Positions 25,401 to 34,209 are shown, numbered from the stretch's first letter. The stretch: DNA of 64,000 bases from OMG group bacterium (GCA_012267385.1 JAAXGW010000013.1:1-64000); one strand, 5' to 3'. A program made the numbers and translations. The notes: a model not told the origin generated them from the sequence alone.

Positions 25401-26495
25401 ATGCGAACCTCGTATCTGGTTCTCGGTTTATTTCTGATATCAAGTGCCAATCTAGCCTTCACTGACAGTGTGTCGATTGTAGATGACGACGGTGAAGTGT
25501 TTGAGTTGACGACGTACGCGACGGTTCCTAACGCACGACAGCTTGCACAAACAGAATCTGGTATTTTGTTCGTTGGATCGAGATTTAGGAACACTTCAAT
25601 CCATGCGATCGACCCCAACAATCCTGAGGAACCTGTAGCAGTAGGCACTGGTTTGACGATGCCATCTGGGCTTGCTTTGCTTGATGGCGATCTCTACGTC
25701 GCGGCTCACAATCGCATATTGAAATATGAAAATATTGAAGAACACTACAAAGAATCTCCAGAACCAGTTCTCATCTCCGACGAACTACCAAGTGCGTGGC
25801 ATCATGGTTGGAAATATCTTTCTATCGGACCAGAGAATTTTCTTTATTTCAATGTCGGTGCCCCGTGCAATATATGCCTTCGTGAAGAGGAGATTTATGC
25901 CACGATCGTGAAGATGGACCCAGAAAATGGAGACTCAGAAGTGTACGCTCACGGGGTTCGCAACAGCGTTGGCAGTGCATGGCATCCAATTACAAAAAAG
26001 ATGTGGTTCTCCGATAACGGCGGAGACAATCTAGGGGATGACATCCCACCAGAGGAGATCAACGTTGTCGATCAACCTGGCAGTCACTACGGCTATCCTT
26101 TCATTCACGGAGATGACTACGAAGACCCAACCTATGGCGAAAGACAACCGGAAGACTTTGAGTATGTCAAACCAGTAGTAAAAATACAAGCCCATTCGGC
26201 AGCATTGGGAATCGCGTTTTACACCGGGAATCAGTTCCCCGACAAATACAAAAATGCTTTATTTATCGCCGAACGTGGTTCCTGGAACCGTACTTCTAAA
26301 GTCGGTTATCGTGTTAGTGTGGTTCTCTTTGAAAATGACAAACCCACATACAAGCCATTCATTGATATTTGGCTAGATGGCGACGAATATAGCGGACGGC
26401 CAAATGATGTGCTCGTCGCTAACGATGGTTCATTGTTGATCGCTGACGATTTTGCAGGGAAGATTTACCAAGTACGGTATAAGGGCAGCGACTAG
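25401..26495 (+). CDS. Secreted PQQ-dependent sugar/sorbosone dehydrogenase-like beta-propeller
   Basis: This 364-residue protein has a strong ribosome site (GGAGGAG) and a signal peptide of about 20 residues (MRTSYLVLGLFLISSANLAF). The rest is a glucose/sorbosone dehydrogenase propeller: GTGLTMPSGLALLDG, HHGWKYLSIGP, YAHGVRNSVGSAWHP, WFSDNGGDNLGDDIPPEEIN, AHSAALGIAFYTG and IAERGSWNRTSKVGYR. These match the family that oxidises sugars in the periplasm with PQQ, with the histidine and arginine contacts in place. No PQQ biosynthesis gene lies in the window and the substrate cannot be told. It is monocistronic. Confidence 0.85.
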   Translation: MRTSYLVLGLFLISSANLAFTDSVSIVDDDGEVFELTTYATVPNARQLAQTESGILFVGSRFRNTSIHAIDPNNPEEPVAVGTGLTMPSGLALLDGDLYVAAHNRILKYENIEEHYKESPEPVLISDELPSAWHHGWKYLSIGPENFLYFNVGAPCNICLREEEIYATIVKMDPENGDSEVYAHGVRNSVGSAWHPITKKMWFSDNGGDNLGDDIPPEEINVVDQPGSHYGYPFIHGDDYEDPTYGERQPEDFEYVKPVVKIQAHSAALGIAFYTGNQFPDKYKNALFIAERGSWNRTSKVGYRVSVVLFENDKPTYKPFIDIWLDGDEYSGRPNDVLVANDGSLLIADDFAGKIYQVRYKGSD

Positions 26496-26513
26496 TTTGT
26501 TGGCTAAGATGCG

Positions 26514-27158
26514 TCACCGACGGCGCGCGGGACCTCGGTCGCAGTCCTCCAACTGAGTTTCGAAAAGTTCAGTATTGTCGCTCACCTTGGTCGCGGCCAC
26601 CAGCAGCTTCTTTTTACTTTTCCAAGTCCCTTCTAGGTATCCAGTGATTCCTTCGTGGTACGTTAGATAAAGATTTTTCGCATCGTCGCGAGGTACGTTT
26701 GCTGTCGTTGCGGCCATATCTAAATACCAACCTACAAAGTCAATCGCGTCTCTAAAGTTTGTTCGATTTGCGTGCGGGCGTTTGTTGCGTTCTTTGTAGT
26801 CGTTCCAAGTTTCATCAATCGCCTGCGCGTAGCCATACGCCGTAGTCGGTCGCTTCCAAGGGATAATACCGAGTATCCGCGATCGAGGAGGCCGCGCTGA
26901 CCGAACAAAACTTGACTCCTGCTTAATCACTGCCATGAGTATCGTTTTATCAATGTTCCACTGTTTTTCCGCATTAACCGCATGCCGATACCAATAACTC
27001 TTCTCCGCAAAAATCATGCAGAGATTGGCAGTATTACTCGGTTGTCGCAAAGACATACAGCTCGACACTAAACCAACCAACATAAGTGAACAAACGATCG
27101 CAGTACCCACTAGTGTGAAGATAGTTCGGCGGGGTGTTTTAGCTGTTTCTAAACTCAT
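26514..27158 (-). CDS. Membrane-anchored lytic transglycosylase (SLT domain)
   Basis: This 214-residue protein has an N-terminal hydrophobic segment ending LVGLVSSCMS, which could be a lipobox (LVSSC) or a membrane anchor. The domain carries the catalytic glutamate in MAVIKQESSF, then ARPPRSRILGIIPWKRPTTAYGYAQAIDETW, and the closing LYLTYHEGITGY. These are the marks of a small transglycosylase family in gammaproteobacteria that cleaves peptidoglycan to anhydro-muropeptides. It converges on the sugar dehydrogenase-like gene. All key residues are present; which named Mlt protein it corresponds to is not certain. Confidence 0.88.
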   Translation of the reverse strand: MSLETAKTPRRTIFTLVGTAIVCSLMLVGLVSSCMSLRQPSNTANLCMIFAEKSYWYRHAVNAEKQWNIDKTILMAVIKQESSFVRSARPPRSRILGIIPWKRPTTAYGYAQAIDETWNDYKERNKRPHANRTNFRDAIDFVGWYLDMAATTANVPRDDAKNLYLTYHEGITGYLEGTWKSKKKLLVAATKVSDNTELFETQLEDCDRGPARRR

Positions 27159-27285
27159 TCGAAATGGTTGATTGATAGATTTTTTTGATGACCGTACGCA
27201 ATTCTAAGAACTGCGGTATCGACAAACAACGAACGTTCAATCGATTCTGTATACTCTTTGAATTTTAAATGGATTTTAACTTGTT

Positions 27286-27759
27286 ATGTCTGTAAACGAA
27301 GGACAAATCGCACCAAATTTCTCACTCAGCGACACCACGGGAAAAACATTCTCGCTTGACCAACTACGAGGTAAATACGTAGTGTTGTACTTTTATCCGC
27401 GCGACGACACGCCTGGATGTACCAAGGAAGCATGTGGATTTCGAGATCTTTGGGATGAAATCAAAACACGGAATACTGAAGTCATTGGAGTCTCTCCTGA
27501 CACTCCGCAATCACATCAGAAATTTGTCGAAAAATACAACCTGCCCTTTACTTTGCTGTGTGATACTGACCGTGCCGTCATGAAGATGTACGGTGCTTTT
27601 GGAGAGAAAATGATGTACGGGAAGAAAACGATGGGAGTGATTCGTTCAACCGCGATCATTGACCCGGACGGTGTGATTGTCAAACATTGGAAACGCGTAC
27701 CGAAAGCAGCTGACCACCCAGCCAAGGTTTTGGAATTTTTGGAGCAGTTCTCAGTATAG
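27286..27759 (+). CDS. bcp: Thiol peroxidase Bcp/PrxQ
   Basis: This 157-residue atypical 2-Cys peroxiredoxin reduces hydrogen peroxide and organic peroxides. The peroxidatic cysteine C45 and resolving cysteine C50 are seen in YPRDDTPGCTKEACGF. The rest (NFSLSDTTGK, VIGVSPD, GVIRSTAIIDPDG) is standard. The protein is cytoplasmic. Its stop lies 14 bases from the end of the convergent FAH-family gene. Confidence 0.95.
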   Translation: MSVNEGQIAPNFSLSDTTGKTFSLDQLRGKYVVLYFYPRDDTPGCTKEACGFRDLWDEIKTRNTEVIGVSPDTPQSHQKFVEKYNLPFTLLCDTDRAVMKMYGAFGEKMMYGKKTMGVIRSTAIIDPDGVIVKHWKRVPKAADHPAKVLEFLEQFSV

Positions 27760-27772
27760 CGGGTGAGGAGCT

Positions 27773-28615
27773 CTAGCCCATTGACACCGTATTGGTCAGA
27801 GTACCAATTGGTCGAACGGTTACGGATACCACGTCTCCCTCATCCATGAACAAGGGTGGATTCCGTTGCGCGCCAACCCCTCCCGGAGTGCCGGTGACGA
27901 TGACATCGCCTGGTTCCAATTCAGTGAACGTCGAACAATAGTTCAAAATTGAGGCAAAATCAAACACCATGTCCGATGACCAAGCATGTTGAACTAGTTC
28001 ACCGTTTAGGTGAGTCAATAACTCCATATCCTCGAGATGGTTGATTTCTTCTGTCGTCATGATCCAAGGTCCGAACCCACCAGTCTGAGCGAAATTCTTG
28101 CCTGGAGTGAATTGACTGGTATGGCGTTGATACTCGCGTACGCTCCCGTCGTTGTAGCAGCTAAAACCAAATACGTGGTCTAGACACTTTTCTAACGGAA
28201 TTCGACGTCCTGGTACCCCAATCACCATTGCAATTTCGCCCTCAAAGTCTAACGAATTCGATTCCTGTGGCCGGAGCATGGCGCCGTTGTGCCCAACCTG
28301 AGCTTCACCGAATCGTATAAACAAAGTGGGCTGATCTCCGCCCTTATTACCAGTTTCTTCTTGATGCTCCAAGTAATTTAATCCTACGCACAACACTCTT
28401 GAAGGATTCGGTATCGGCGGTAGATACTCGATAGCTTGCAAAGGAATGCGAGGAGCGCGATCACGCAGTACCTGCCGTAGAAAGTCAAGACAATCGGATT
28501 CGAGCGCAGTCTTTAAGTCAGGTAAATTACATACGGCGCCGAGGTCGACTACATTCTCCTCTTCAACAAAGCCGAAAGAACTACGACCCTCAGAGACGAA
28601 AGACAGCCAACGCAT
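27773..28615 (-). CDS. Fumarylacetoacetate hydrolase-family protein
   Basis: This 280-residue enzyme has the FAH fold: PSRVLCVGLNYLEHQEETG, then LDFEGEIAMVIG with the metal-binding acidic residues, GFSCYNDGSVREYQ, GKNFAQTGGFGPWIMT and VIVTGTPGGVG. Members cleave or decarboxylate beta-diketo acids (acylpyruvases, oxaloacetate decarboxylases, HpcE-type isomerases) with Mg or Mn. The substrate is not visible. It lies downstream of pdxA in the same direction with a 41-base gap and may be cotranscribed. Confidence 0.85.
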   Translation of the reverse strand: MRWLSFVSEGRSSFGFVEEENVVDLGAVCNLPDLKTALESDCLDFLRQVLRDRAPRIPLQAIEYLPPIPNPSRVLCVGLNYLEHQEETGNKGGDQPTLFIRFGEAQVGHNGAMLRPQESNSLDFEGEIAMVIGVPGRRIPLEKCLDHVFGFSCYNDGSVREYQRHTSQFTPGKNFAQTGGFGPWIMTTEEINHLEDMELLTHLNGELVQHAWSSDMVFDFASILNYCSTFTELEPGDVIVTGTPGGVGAQRNPPLFMDEGDVVSVTVRPIGTLTNTVSMG

Positions 28616-28656
28616 AGAGACGCTGTGACCTAATTATTGGAGCTCGGATTGAGCAC

Positions 28657-29619
28657 TCACCGACCCAAAGTTCCAGTTACTAAAGTAATTGCTGCGTCAA
28701 TAGCTGCGATGGTACTGCGATGATTAGCAATTCCGCGACCTGCAATGTCGAATGCGGTACCGTGGTCAACTGAGGTTCGGACGAACGGTAACCCGAGGGT
28801 AGCTGAGATACTTTGATGGAAGTCATGCACTTTGATTGCGATGTGCCCTTGATCGTGATACATCGCCAGTACCACGTCGAATTCCCCAGCGATCGCGCGA
28901 TTGAAAATTGAATCGGCTGGAAACGGGCCCATGGCTTTGATCCCTTCTTGTGCCGCTTGTTCGACCGCGGGACGAATTTGATCAATCTCTTCCCGACCTA
29001 ATAGACCTCCTTCGCCACCATGCGGGTTTAAAGCAGCAACACCTATTCGAACGGGTGAAAGCCCCCACTCTTCGAAGCATCCTCGTATGAGACGTAATCT
29101 CTCTAAAACAATTTCACTTGTTATAGAACGTGCTGCTTCTATGATCGATAAATGGGTAGATAAATGCACGACTCTCAATCCCGTGGTCATCAACATGGTC
29201 GCCGTGGATTTCGCGTTTGAAAGTCTAGCGAAGATTTCCTGATGTCCGATTTCTTGGTAGCCAGCCGCGTGTATTGCCTCTTTATTGAGCGGGCAGGTCA
29301 TGAGGGCGTCCAACTTCCCCGAGATTACGTCTTCCGCCGCAGACTCAACAGCTCGAACTGCTATTTCTCCACATGCAGCCGAAACTTGACCAAAGGTAAA
29401 GTCAGATGGTTTTGGAATCTTAACATCAATGAACGTAGAGACATTCAAAGTGTCTAGATCCACGCCGGCTATACTACTCCCATCTCTCAAAGACCAATCA
29501 GACCCATACAGAACTGGATTGCATCGTTGCTGTACTTCAGGCAACGCTTTGACAAGGATTTCACTCCCAATCCCAGCTGGATCACCGAGAGTGATGCCAA
29601 TCGTTGGCTTTTCAGGCAT
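28657..29619 (-). CDS. pdxA: 4-hydroxythreonine-4-phosphate dehydrogenase
   Basis: PdxA oxidises 4-phosphohydroxy-L-threonine in the DXP-dependent route to pyridoxal 5'-phosphate. The protein has 320 residues from ATG at 29619; an upstream TTG at 29631 would add four. It opens with ITLGDPAGIGSEI. Metal ligands appear in STHLSIIEA, MYHDQGHIAIKV and RTSVDHGTAFDIAG, and the active-site pattern is intact. It sits 40 bases behind ribBA, so two coenzyme pathways (vitamins B6 and B2) share a transcription unit here. Confidence 0.95.
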   Translation of the reverse strand: MPEKPTIGITLGDPAGIGSEILVKALPEVQQRCNPVLYGSDWSLRDGSSIAGVDLDTLNVSTFIDVKIPKPSDFTFGQVSAACGEIAVRAVESAAEDVISGKLDALMTCPLNKEAIHAAGYQEIGHQEIFARLSNAKSTATMLMTTGLRVVHLSTHLSIIEAARSITSEIVLERLRLIRGCFEEWGLSPVRIGVAALNPHGGEGGLLGREEIDQIRPAVEQAAQEGIKAMGPFPADSIFNRAIAGEFDVVLAMYHDQGHIAIKVHDFHQSISATLGLPFVRTSVDHGTAFDIAGRGIANHRSTIAAIDAAITLVTGTLGR

Positions 29620-29658
29620 GAAATTGCTCAAATTGCTTGTGAAAGTCCGTTCGATCCT

Positions 29659-30756
29659 TCAAGACAGGATTTCAGTTCCCTGTACTTGGAGTCCAAACCC
29701 TTCGAGACCGACATAGTCGATCTTTCGACCAGCGAGAATCTTGATCTTCTTGAGTCCAAGATCAGCTAAGATCTGCGCACCCACGCCTATCTCCAACCAT
29801 TCCTGAGTTCGCTTGGTCTCACGGCTTGCACGAGCCGTATGGTGTAACTGCGCAAAAGGGACACCCTCAATCCCAGCTCGAAGGTAAATAAACACTCCCC
29901 CACCCGCCGCGACAAGACGTTCGAGTGCGAGATCTATGAGTCTCTTGTCGTGTTCGAGTTGAGGACCGAACACGTCCTCGACTAAACGCTCTCGGTGGAT
30001 ACGAACAAGTACCGTTTTGTTCGGTTCTACTCTACCAACTTTGAGAACCAAATGTTCAGCTTCCTCAAAGCTAGTTCGATAAGAGAAAGCTTTAGCTTCG
30101 CCAAAGCTAGTAGACACGGTAAATTCTTTGATCCTTTCGACCAATCGCTCACGACGTTGTCGCCAAGCGATCAATTCTGCGATTGATGTAATCTTCAAAG
30201 AGTGTTCCTGTGCGAATTCGACAAGTTCGGACAACCGCTTGACGCTACCGTCATCGTTGACAATCTCGGCTAGTAAACCTACCGGCGCACAACCTGCAGC
30301 GGTGGCTAAATCGATCGCTGCTTCGGTGTGCCCAGACCGTACAAGAACCCCGCCACGCATCGCTACTAGAGGAAAGACATGCCCAGGACGCACAAAATCT
30401 GAAGCTTGAGTGTTATTACTTGCTAGAGCAAGAATCGTGTTGGCGCGTTCCTCTGCTGCAATACCTGTCGACAAACCATGCTTGTAGTCTATACTCACTG
30501 TGAAAGCGGTACTCAATGGTGCATCGTTTCTTGCGACCATCGGCTGTAGTTGTAATCGTTCTGCTTGCTCCAATTTTATCGGAGTGCAAAGAATCCCGCT
30601 AGTATGACGAACCATAAACGCAACCCGTTCGGGCGTCGCTTTAGCTGCTGCCATAATAAGATCGCCCTCGTTCTCCCGATCGTCGTCGTCCACGACAATA
30701 ACTAACTCTCCTCGCCCAACTGCTTCGATGGTTGCTTCGACAGTATCAAAGTTCAT
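29659..30756 (-). CDS. ribBA: DHBP synthase fused to a degenerate GTP cyclohydrolase II domain (RibBX type)
   Basis: The first 200 residues are a complete 3,4-dihydroxy-2-butanone-4-phosphate synthase: DDDDRENEGDLIMAAA, RHTSGILCTP, STAFTVSIDYKHGLSTGIAA, RPGHVFPL and RSGHTEAAIDL. The second half has the length and order of GTP cyclohydrolase II, but the zinc cysteines are gone. Where active enzymes have RxHSxCxTGDxxGSxRCDC, this one reads RIHRERLVEDVFGPQLEHD. I infer RibB activity only, as in the RibBX variants common in proteobacteria. A separate ribA is expected elsewhere in the genome. No FMN riboswitch was seen in the 220 bases upstream. Confidence 0.9.
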   Translation of the reverse strand: MNFDTVEATIEAVGRGELVIVVDDDDRENEGDLIMAAAKATPERVAFMVRHTSGILCTPIKLEQAERLQLQPMVARNDAPLSTAFTVSIDYKHGLSTGIAAEERANTILALASNNTQASDFVRPGHVFPLVAMRGGVLVRSGHTEAAIDLATAAGCAPVGLLAEIVNDDGSVKRLSELVEFAQEHSLKITSIAELIAWRQRRERLVERIKEFTVSTSFGEAKAFSYRTSFEEAEHLVLKVGRVEPNKTVLVRIHRERLVEDVFGPQLEHDKRLIDLALERLVAAGGGVFIYLRAGIEGVPFAQLHHTARASRETKRTQEWLEIGVGAQILADLGLKKIKILAGRKIDYVGLEGFGLQVQGTEILS

Positions 30757-30978
30757 GTCAGCTTACTATGTCGTCTTTAAGGAAAATTGTTTGTTCGGGA
30801 GATCGTCGAAGGACAGCGTTGTATTTTAAGAGGTACAGGTCAATATTTTTGAGGGTATTTTCACCCGAGACAACCAAGTGCGGGGCTTTGTCTAGACTCG
30901 TAATTGCTCGTGAAACGCCGCAGAGGGAGATTGGCACTACATCTCACACACTTATAATTTTTTGCTTATTTCAACTCA

Positions 30979-31055
30979 GCGCTCGTAGCTCAACTGGATA
31001 GAGCACCAGGCTTCGAACCTGGGGGTTCGGGGTTCGAGTCCCTGCGGGCGCGCCA
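30979..31055 (+). tRNA. tRNA-Arg (anticodon TCG)
   Basis: A 77-base cloverleaf is visible. The acceptor GCGCTCG pairs with CGGGCGC (one T-G pair), the D-arm is GCTC...GAGC, and the anticodon stem CCAGG/CCTGG holds loop CTTCGAA with anticodon TCG. The variable loop is followed by a T-arm with GGTTCGAGTC. The discriminator is G and CCA is encoded at 31053-31055. It reads CGA arginine codons, which are common in the genes of this window. It lies between ribBA and feoA. Confidence 0.96.
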
Positions 31056-31138
31056 GTGGAAACGTACGTACAGTTTCCAAGAAACTGGCAACATAATCGA
31101 GTGCGCTTCTCTCTTTTTTACTTCGAACAGACAAAGTA

Positions 31139-31172
31139 TTGCTTATTAAATGAGAATGATTATCATTATTAA
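31139..31172 (+). promoter_or_regulatory. feoAB promoter overlapped by a Fur box
   Basis: GAGAATGATTATCATTATT at 31152-31170 matches 16 of 19 bases of the classical Fur box. A sigma-70-like pair TTGCTT (31139-31144) and TATCAT (31161-31166), 16 bases apart, places transcription start at about 31173, the A of the feoA ATG. Fur with iron would block the promoter, and the message would be leaderless. Confidence 0.8.
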
Positions 31173-31406
31173 ATGACTTTATTGAGCATGCTCAAACAAG
31201 GAGAATCTGCCAAGATTCTTCGCTATCAAACACTACCCCCACACGCTGATCATTTACAAAGTCTTGGACTAGTGCCTGGAACAGTTGTGTCTGTACTTCG
31301 GGTTGCGCCTATGGGCGATCCTGTTCACCTCAAATTACGAGACTATGACTTGTGTTTGCGGCGCGATGACCTCACTTGTATCAGCGTCGCGCCAATAACA
31401 CTGTGA
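31173..31406 (+). CDS. feoA: Ferrous iron transport protein A
   Basis: This 77-residue SH3-like protein (LKQGESAKILRYQ, LQSLGLVPGTVVSVLRVAPMGDPVHLKL) is required for FeoB-mediated Fe(II) uptake. The ATG at 31173 has no ribosome site. The Fur box ends three bases upstream, so it is probably read from a leaderless message. The stop overlaps the FeoB start as GTGA. The pair is expected to be induced under iron limitation through Fur. Confidence 0.92.
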   Translation: MTLLSMLKQGESAKILRYQTLPPHADHLQSLGLVPGTVVSVLRVAPMGDPVHLKLRDYDLCLRRDDLTCISVAPITL

Positions 31407-33496
31407 CTTCAACTATCGCGCTGGTAGGTAATCCAAACAGCGGCAAAACAACTCTATTCAATTTACTAACCGGTGGTGTACAACGAACCGGGAATTGGTC
31501 CGGTGTAACGGTCGAAAAGAAGATTGGTAGAGCAAGTTGCGGTAATTCCTATGCTGATGTAGTTGACTTACCAGGTTTGTACGACCTACGGCAGCCTGAA
31601 AGCACGGACAAAATCGACGAGACTATTACGCGTACCTATTTGCAACAACAGCGCGCTGACGTCATCGTCAACGTAGTAGACGCAACGACGTTAGCTCGTG
31701 GACTATTCCTTACGACTCAATTACGCGAACTTGAAACACCATTGGTAGTGGCACTCACCATGGCTGACGTCGCCACAACACAGATGCTTGAGCTTGATTG
31801 TTCAGAACTCAGTACTCGGCTTGGGTGTCCCGTGGTTCTGCTCAACGCGACTCAAACCAAATCTCGAAAAGTCCTGTCGAATGCGATCGAAATAGCGTTA
31901 TCCACTAAATCGGAAAAACTATTTGACATTTCTGATAGATACCAATTCGTGGACGGTTTACTCGAAACAGTTGTAACAAGGACAAGTCAATCTAAACATC
32001 TAACACAATCTATCGATTCATGGTTGCTAAATCGTTTCCTAGCCATTCCGATTTTTTTAATCGTGATGTATTTGATGTTCTTTTTCTCAATCAATGTAGG
32101 GTCGGTATTTATAGATTTCTTTGACATCATGGGTGGCATGATCTTTGTTGAAACCCCGCGTCTCCTACTGCAATCGATAGGTAGTCCGTCCTGGCTTACA
32201 GCATTCGTCGCCGATGGTGTTGGTGGTGGCATGCAACTTGTTGGTACTTTCTTGCCTGTAATTGGAGCGTTATTCCTATTCTTGTCATTTCTCGAAGACT
32301 CTGGATATATGGGACGGGTTGCTTTTATCATGGATAAACCGCTGCGCGCTTTTGGTTTACCGGGTAAAGCGTTAGTTCCGTTGATTGTTGGGTTTGGTTG
32401 TAACGTACCAAGCGTCATGAGTACCCGTGGCTTAGATAGTAAACCTGATCGAATCTTGACCACGATCATGGCACCATTCATGTCATGTGGAGCTCGATTA
32501 ACGGTGTATGTGCTATTTGTCGCTGCGTTTTTTCCAAATCATGGTCAAAACTTAGTCTTTCTGTTATACCTTATCGGCATCGTAGTTGCGTTAGGAACCA
32601 CATGGACAGTAAAAAACCAATGGGCAAATCCATCTTCACGCGCATTTTCACAGGAACTGCCGAAATATCACTTACCAACTTGGCGAAACTTGATAAAACA
32701 CACATGGCACCGCCTTAGAGATTTTGTGCTTCGCGCAGGACGCGCAATCGTGTTGGTTGTGGTTGTCTTAAATTTTGTCAGTTCTGTTGGTACGGACGGT
32801 ACCTTTGGAAACGAGAATAGGGAACAGTCGTTGCTTGCGGAAATAGGTCGAACGATTACTCCCCTGTTTGCACCTATGGGTATAGACGAAGAAAACTGGC
32901 CCGCGACTGTGGGGATATTCACTGGCTTTTTCGCGAAGGAAGTCGTAGTCGGAACACTTGACGCACTATATACGCCGGATATAGGCAATCGTCAGGCGTT
33001 TGACTATGGAACGACGGTGACCGCAGCAGTGGTTTCTATACCGCAAAACCTGCATGCGCTAGGCGCGTCATTGTGGGACCCACTAGGTTTGAAAATCGAT
33101 CACACCGATACCTTGGAAGGACGAGCTGCGCAGAACGATGTTGACATCAACACCGTACTAGCGATGCAAGCATTGTTCGACGGAAAATTAGGAGCGTTTA
33201 GCTACCTAGTGTTTCTCTTGCTTTACGTTCCTTGCGTTGCGACAATTGGAGTGATCTTAAGGGAACAAGGTAAGTATTGGGCAACATTTAGTGTCGTCTG
33301 GAGTGTAACAATAGCGTACACCATGGCTGTTTGCGTCTATCAGGTAGGACAAATTGGAACACAACCGCTTATAGCAGCATCGTGGATAACAGGAATGATC
33401 TCCCTTGCGGTGATCTGCATGTCATTACTGAAATGGTGGGGACGTCGCGAAGAACAAGCTTCGAAACGCTTAATAGACATAGTACAACTTGACTAG
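31403..33496 (+). CDS. feoB: Ferrous iron transporter FeoB
   Basis: FeoB is the GTPase-coupled membrane permease for Fe(II). From GTG at 31403 (overlapping the feoA stop as GTGA) it begins VTSTIALVGNPNSGKTTLFN with the G1 loop. A longer frame from 31376 is possible but less likely. The G-domain continues with GNWSGVTVEKK, DLPGLYDL and a G4-like region. The membrane part has the two gate segments, with GFGCNVPSVMSTR and the second Cys-containing Gate motif later. Length (about 697 residues) is slightly below the E. coli 773. FeoC is absent. Confidence 0.95.
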   Translation: MTSTIALVGNPNSGKTTLFNLLTGGVQRTGNWSGVTVEKKIGRASCGNSYADVVDLPGLYDLRQPESTDKIDETITRTYLQQQRADVIVNVVDATTLARGLFLTTQLRELETPLVVALTMADVATTQMLELDCSELSTRLGCPVVLLNATQTKSRKVLSNAIEIALSTKSEKLFDISDRYQFVDGLLETVVTRTSQSKHLTQSIDSWLLNRFLAIPIFLIVMYLMFFFSINVGSVFIDFFDIMGGMIFVETPRLLLQSIGSPSWLTAFVADGVGGGMQLVGTFLPVIGALFLFLSFLEDSGYMGRVAFIMDKPLRAFGLPGKALVPLIVGFGCNVPSVMSTRGLDSKPDRILTTIMAPFMSCGARLTVYVLFVAAFFPNHGQNLVFLLYLIGIVVALGTTWTVKNQWANPSSRAFSQELPKYHLPTWRNLIKHTWHRLRDFVLRAGRAIVLVVVVLNFVSSVGTDGTFGNENREQSLLAEIGRTITPLFAPMGIDEENWPATVGIFTGFFAKEVVVGTLDALYTPDIGNRQAFDYGTTVTAAVVSIPQNLHALGASLWDPLGLKIDHTDTLEGRAAQNDVDINTVLAMQALFDGKLGAFSYLVFLLLYVPCVATIGVILREQGKYWATFSVVWSVTIAYTMAVCVYQVGQIGTQPLIAASWITGMISLAVICMSLLKWWGRREEQASKRLIDIVQLD

Positions 33497-33503
33497 TCAA
33501 GTT
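33486..33503. terminator. Palindrome at the end of feoB
   Basis: AACTTGACTAGTCAAGTT is an 18-base perfect palindrome that includes the feoB stop codon. It lies in the 100-base gap between the convergent feoB and bfr genes. It may help end transcription, but it has no loop and no T-tract. Confidence 0.3.
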
Positions 33504-33596
33504 CCTACTACAACGTTTCGACGAACAACACCTCAATTTGTCCATAGCACTTGTAAAGTACAGACCGTCCACACGCTAGTCAGTACGAGTGAAAGA

Positions 33597-34070
33597 CTAT
33601 TCGTGCATTTGCTGTTCTAAATAACTTTCAACACCTATGCGCTTGATGAGATCTAATTGAGTTTCGATCCAATCAACGTGTTCTTCCTCATTTTCCAAGA
33701 TACTTGCAAAGAGATCACGAGATACGTAGTCTCTAACTGATTCGCAGTATTCGATACCGTCGCGTAAATCCTGAAGTGCCTGCATTTCGAGTTCTAAGTC
33801 GCACTTTAGCATTTCCTCAGGTCGTTCTCCAATTCTCAGGTGCCCAAGTTCTTGTAAGTTCGGCACTCCCTCTAACAACAGGATACGTTGAACCAACATG
33901 TCAGCATGTTTCATTTCTTCGACTGACTCTTCGTATTCATGGTGCGCGAGTCGGTTCAATCCGAAATCTTTCAGCATTCGCGAATGAAGAAAGTACTGGT
34001 TAATAGCAGTAAGTTCATTTTTCAAGACTGAGTTCAAGTGAACAAAGATTTGAGGATCTTGTACTTGCAT
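33597..34070 (-). CDS. bfr: Bacterioferritin
   Basis: This 157-residue iron-storage protein self-assembles into a 24-subunit shell. Ferroxidase ligands are all visible: the Glu in LKNELTAINQYFLHSRM, the Glu and His in EESVEEMKHADML, the mid-protein Glu in LELEMQALQDLRDGI, and ENEEEHVDWIE near the end. The Met of VEEMKHAD is the heme ligand of Bfr. The gene is divergent from bfd, and the two share a 140-base regulatory region holding a Fur-type palindrome. Confidence 0.96.
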   Translation of the reverse strand: MQVQDPQIFVHLNSVLKNELTAINQYFLHSRMLKDFGLNRLAHHEYEESVEEMKHADMLVQRILLLEGVPNLQELGHLRIGERPEEMLKCDLELEMQALQDLRDGIEYCESVRDYVSRDLFASILENEEEHVDWIETQLDLIKRIGVESYLEQQMHE

Positions 34071-34133
34071 AGTTTTTTCTCAATGTTCTATAGGTTGTAT
34101 AGTTTACTTATTTTGTATTTCCAAACAAAAAAC

Positions 34134-34145
34134 AACAATATTGTT
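34134..34145. promoter_or_regulatory. Palindrome between bfr and bfd
   Basis: AACAATATTGTT is a 12-base perfect palindrome roughly 65 bases upstream of the bfr start. It differs from the Fur box and could be a second operator serving bfr. No regulator can be named. Confidence 0.3.
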
Positions 34146-34167
34146 TGTACTATCTGTGTCTAACTTA

Positions 34168-34203
34168 TTGAAATTGTAAATAATAATCATTATTATTTAC
34201 AAT
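34168..34203 (+). promoter_or_regulatory. bfd promoter inside a 31-base perfect Fur-type palindrome
   Basis: Positions 34173-34203 form a perfect palindrome: ATTGTAAATAATAAT, a central C at 34188, then the exact complement reversed. Its core fits the Fur box. A strong sigma-70 pair TTGAAA (34168-34173) and TATTAT (34191-34196), 17 bases apart, lies on it. Transcription should start near 34203, only about seven bases before the bfd ATG. Confidence 0.8.
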
Positions 34204-34209
34204 AGTATT

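Noticed and set aside
30757..30978. FMN riboswitch in front of ribBA
   Set aside because: None of the conserved RFN boxes (such as AGGGTGAAATTCCC) is present in this interval.
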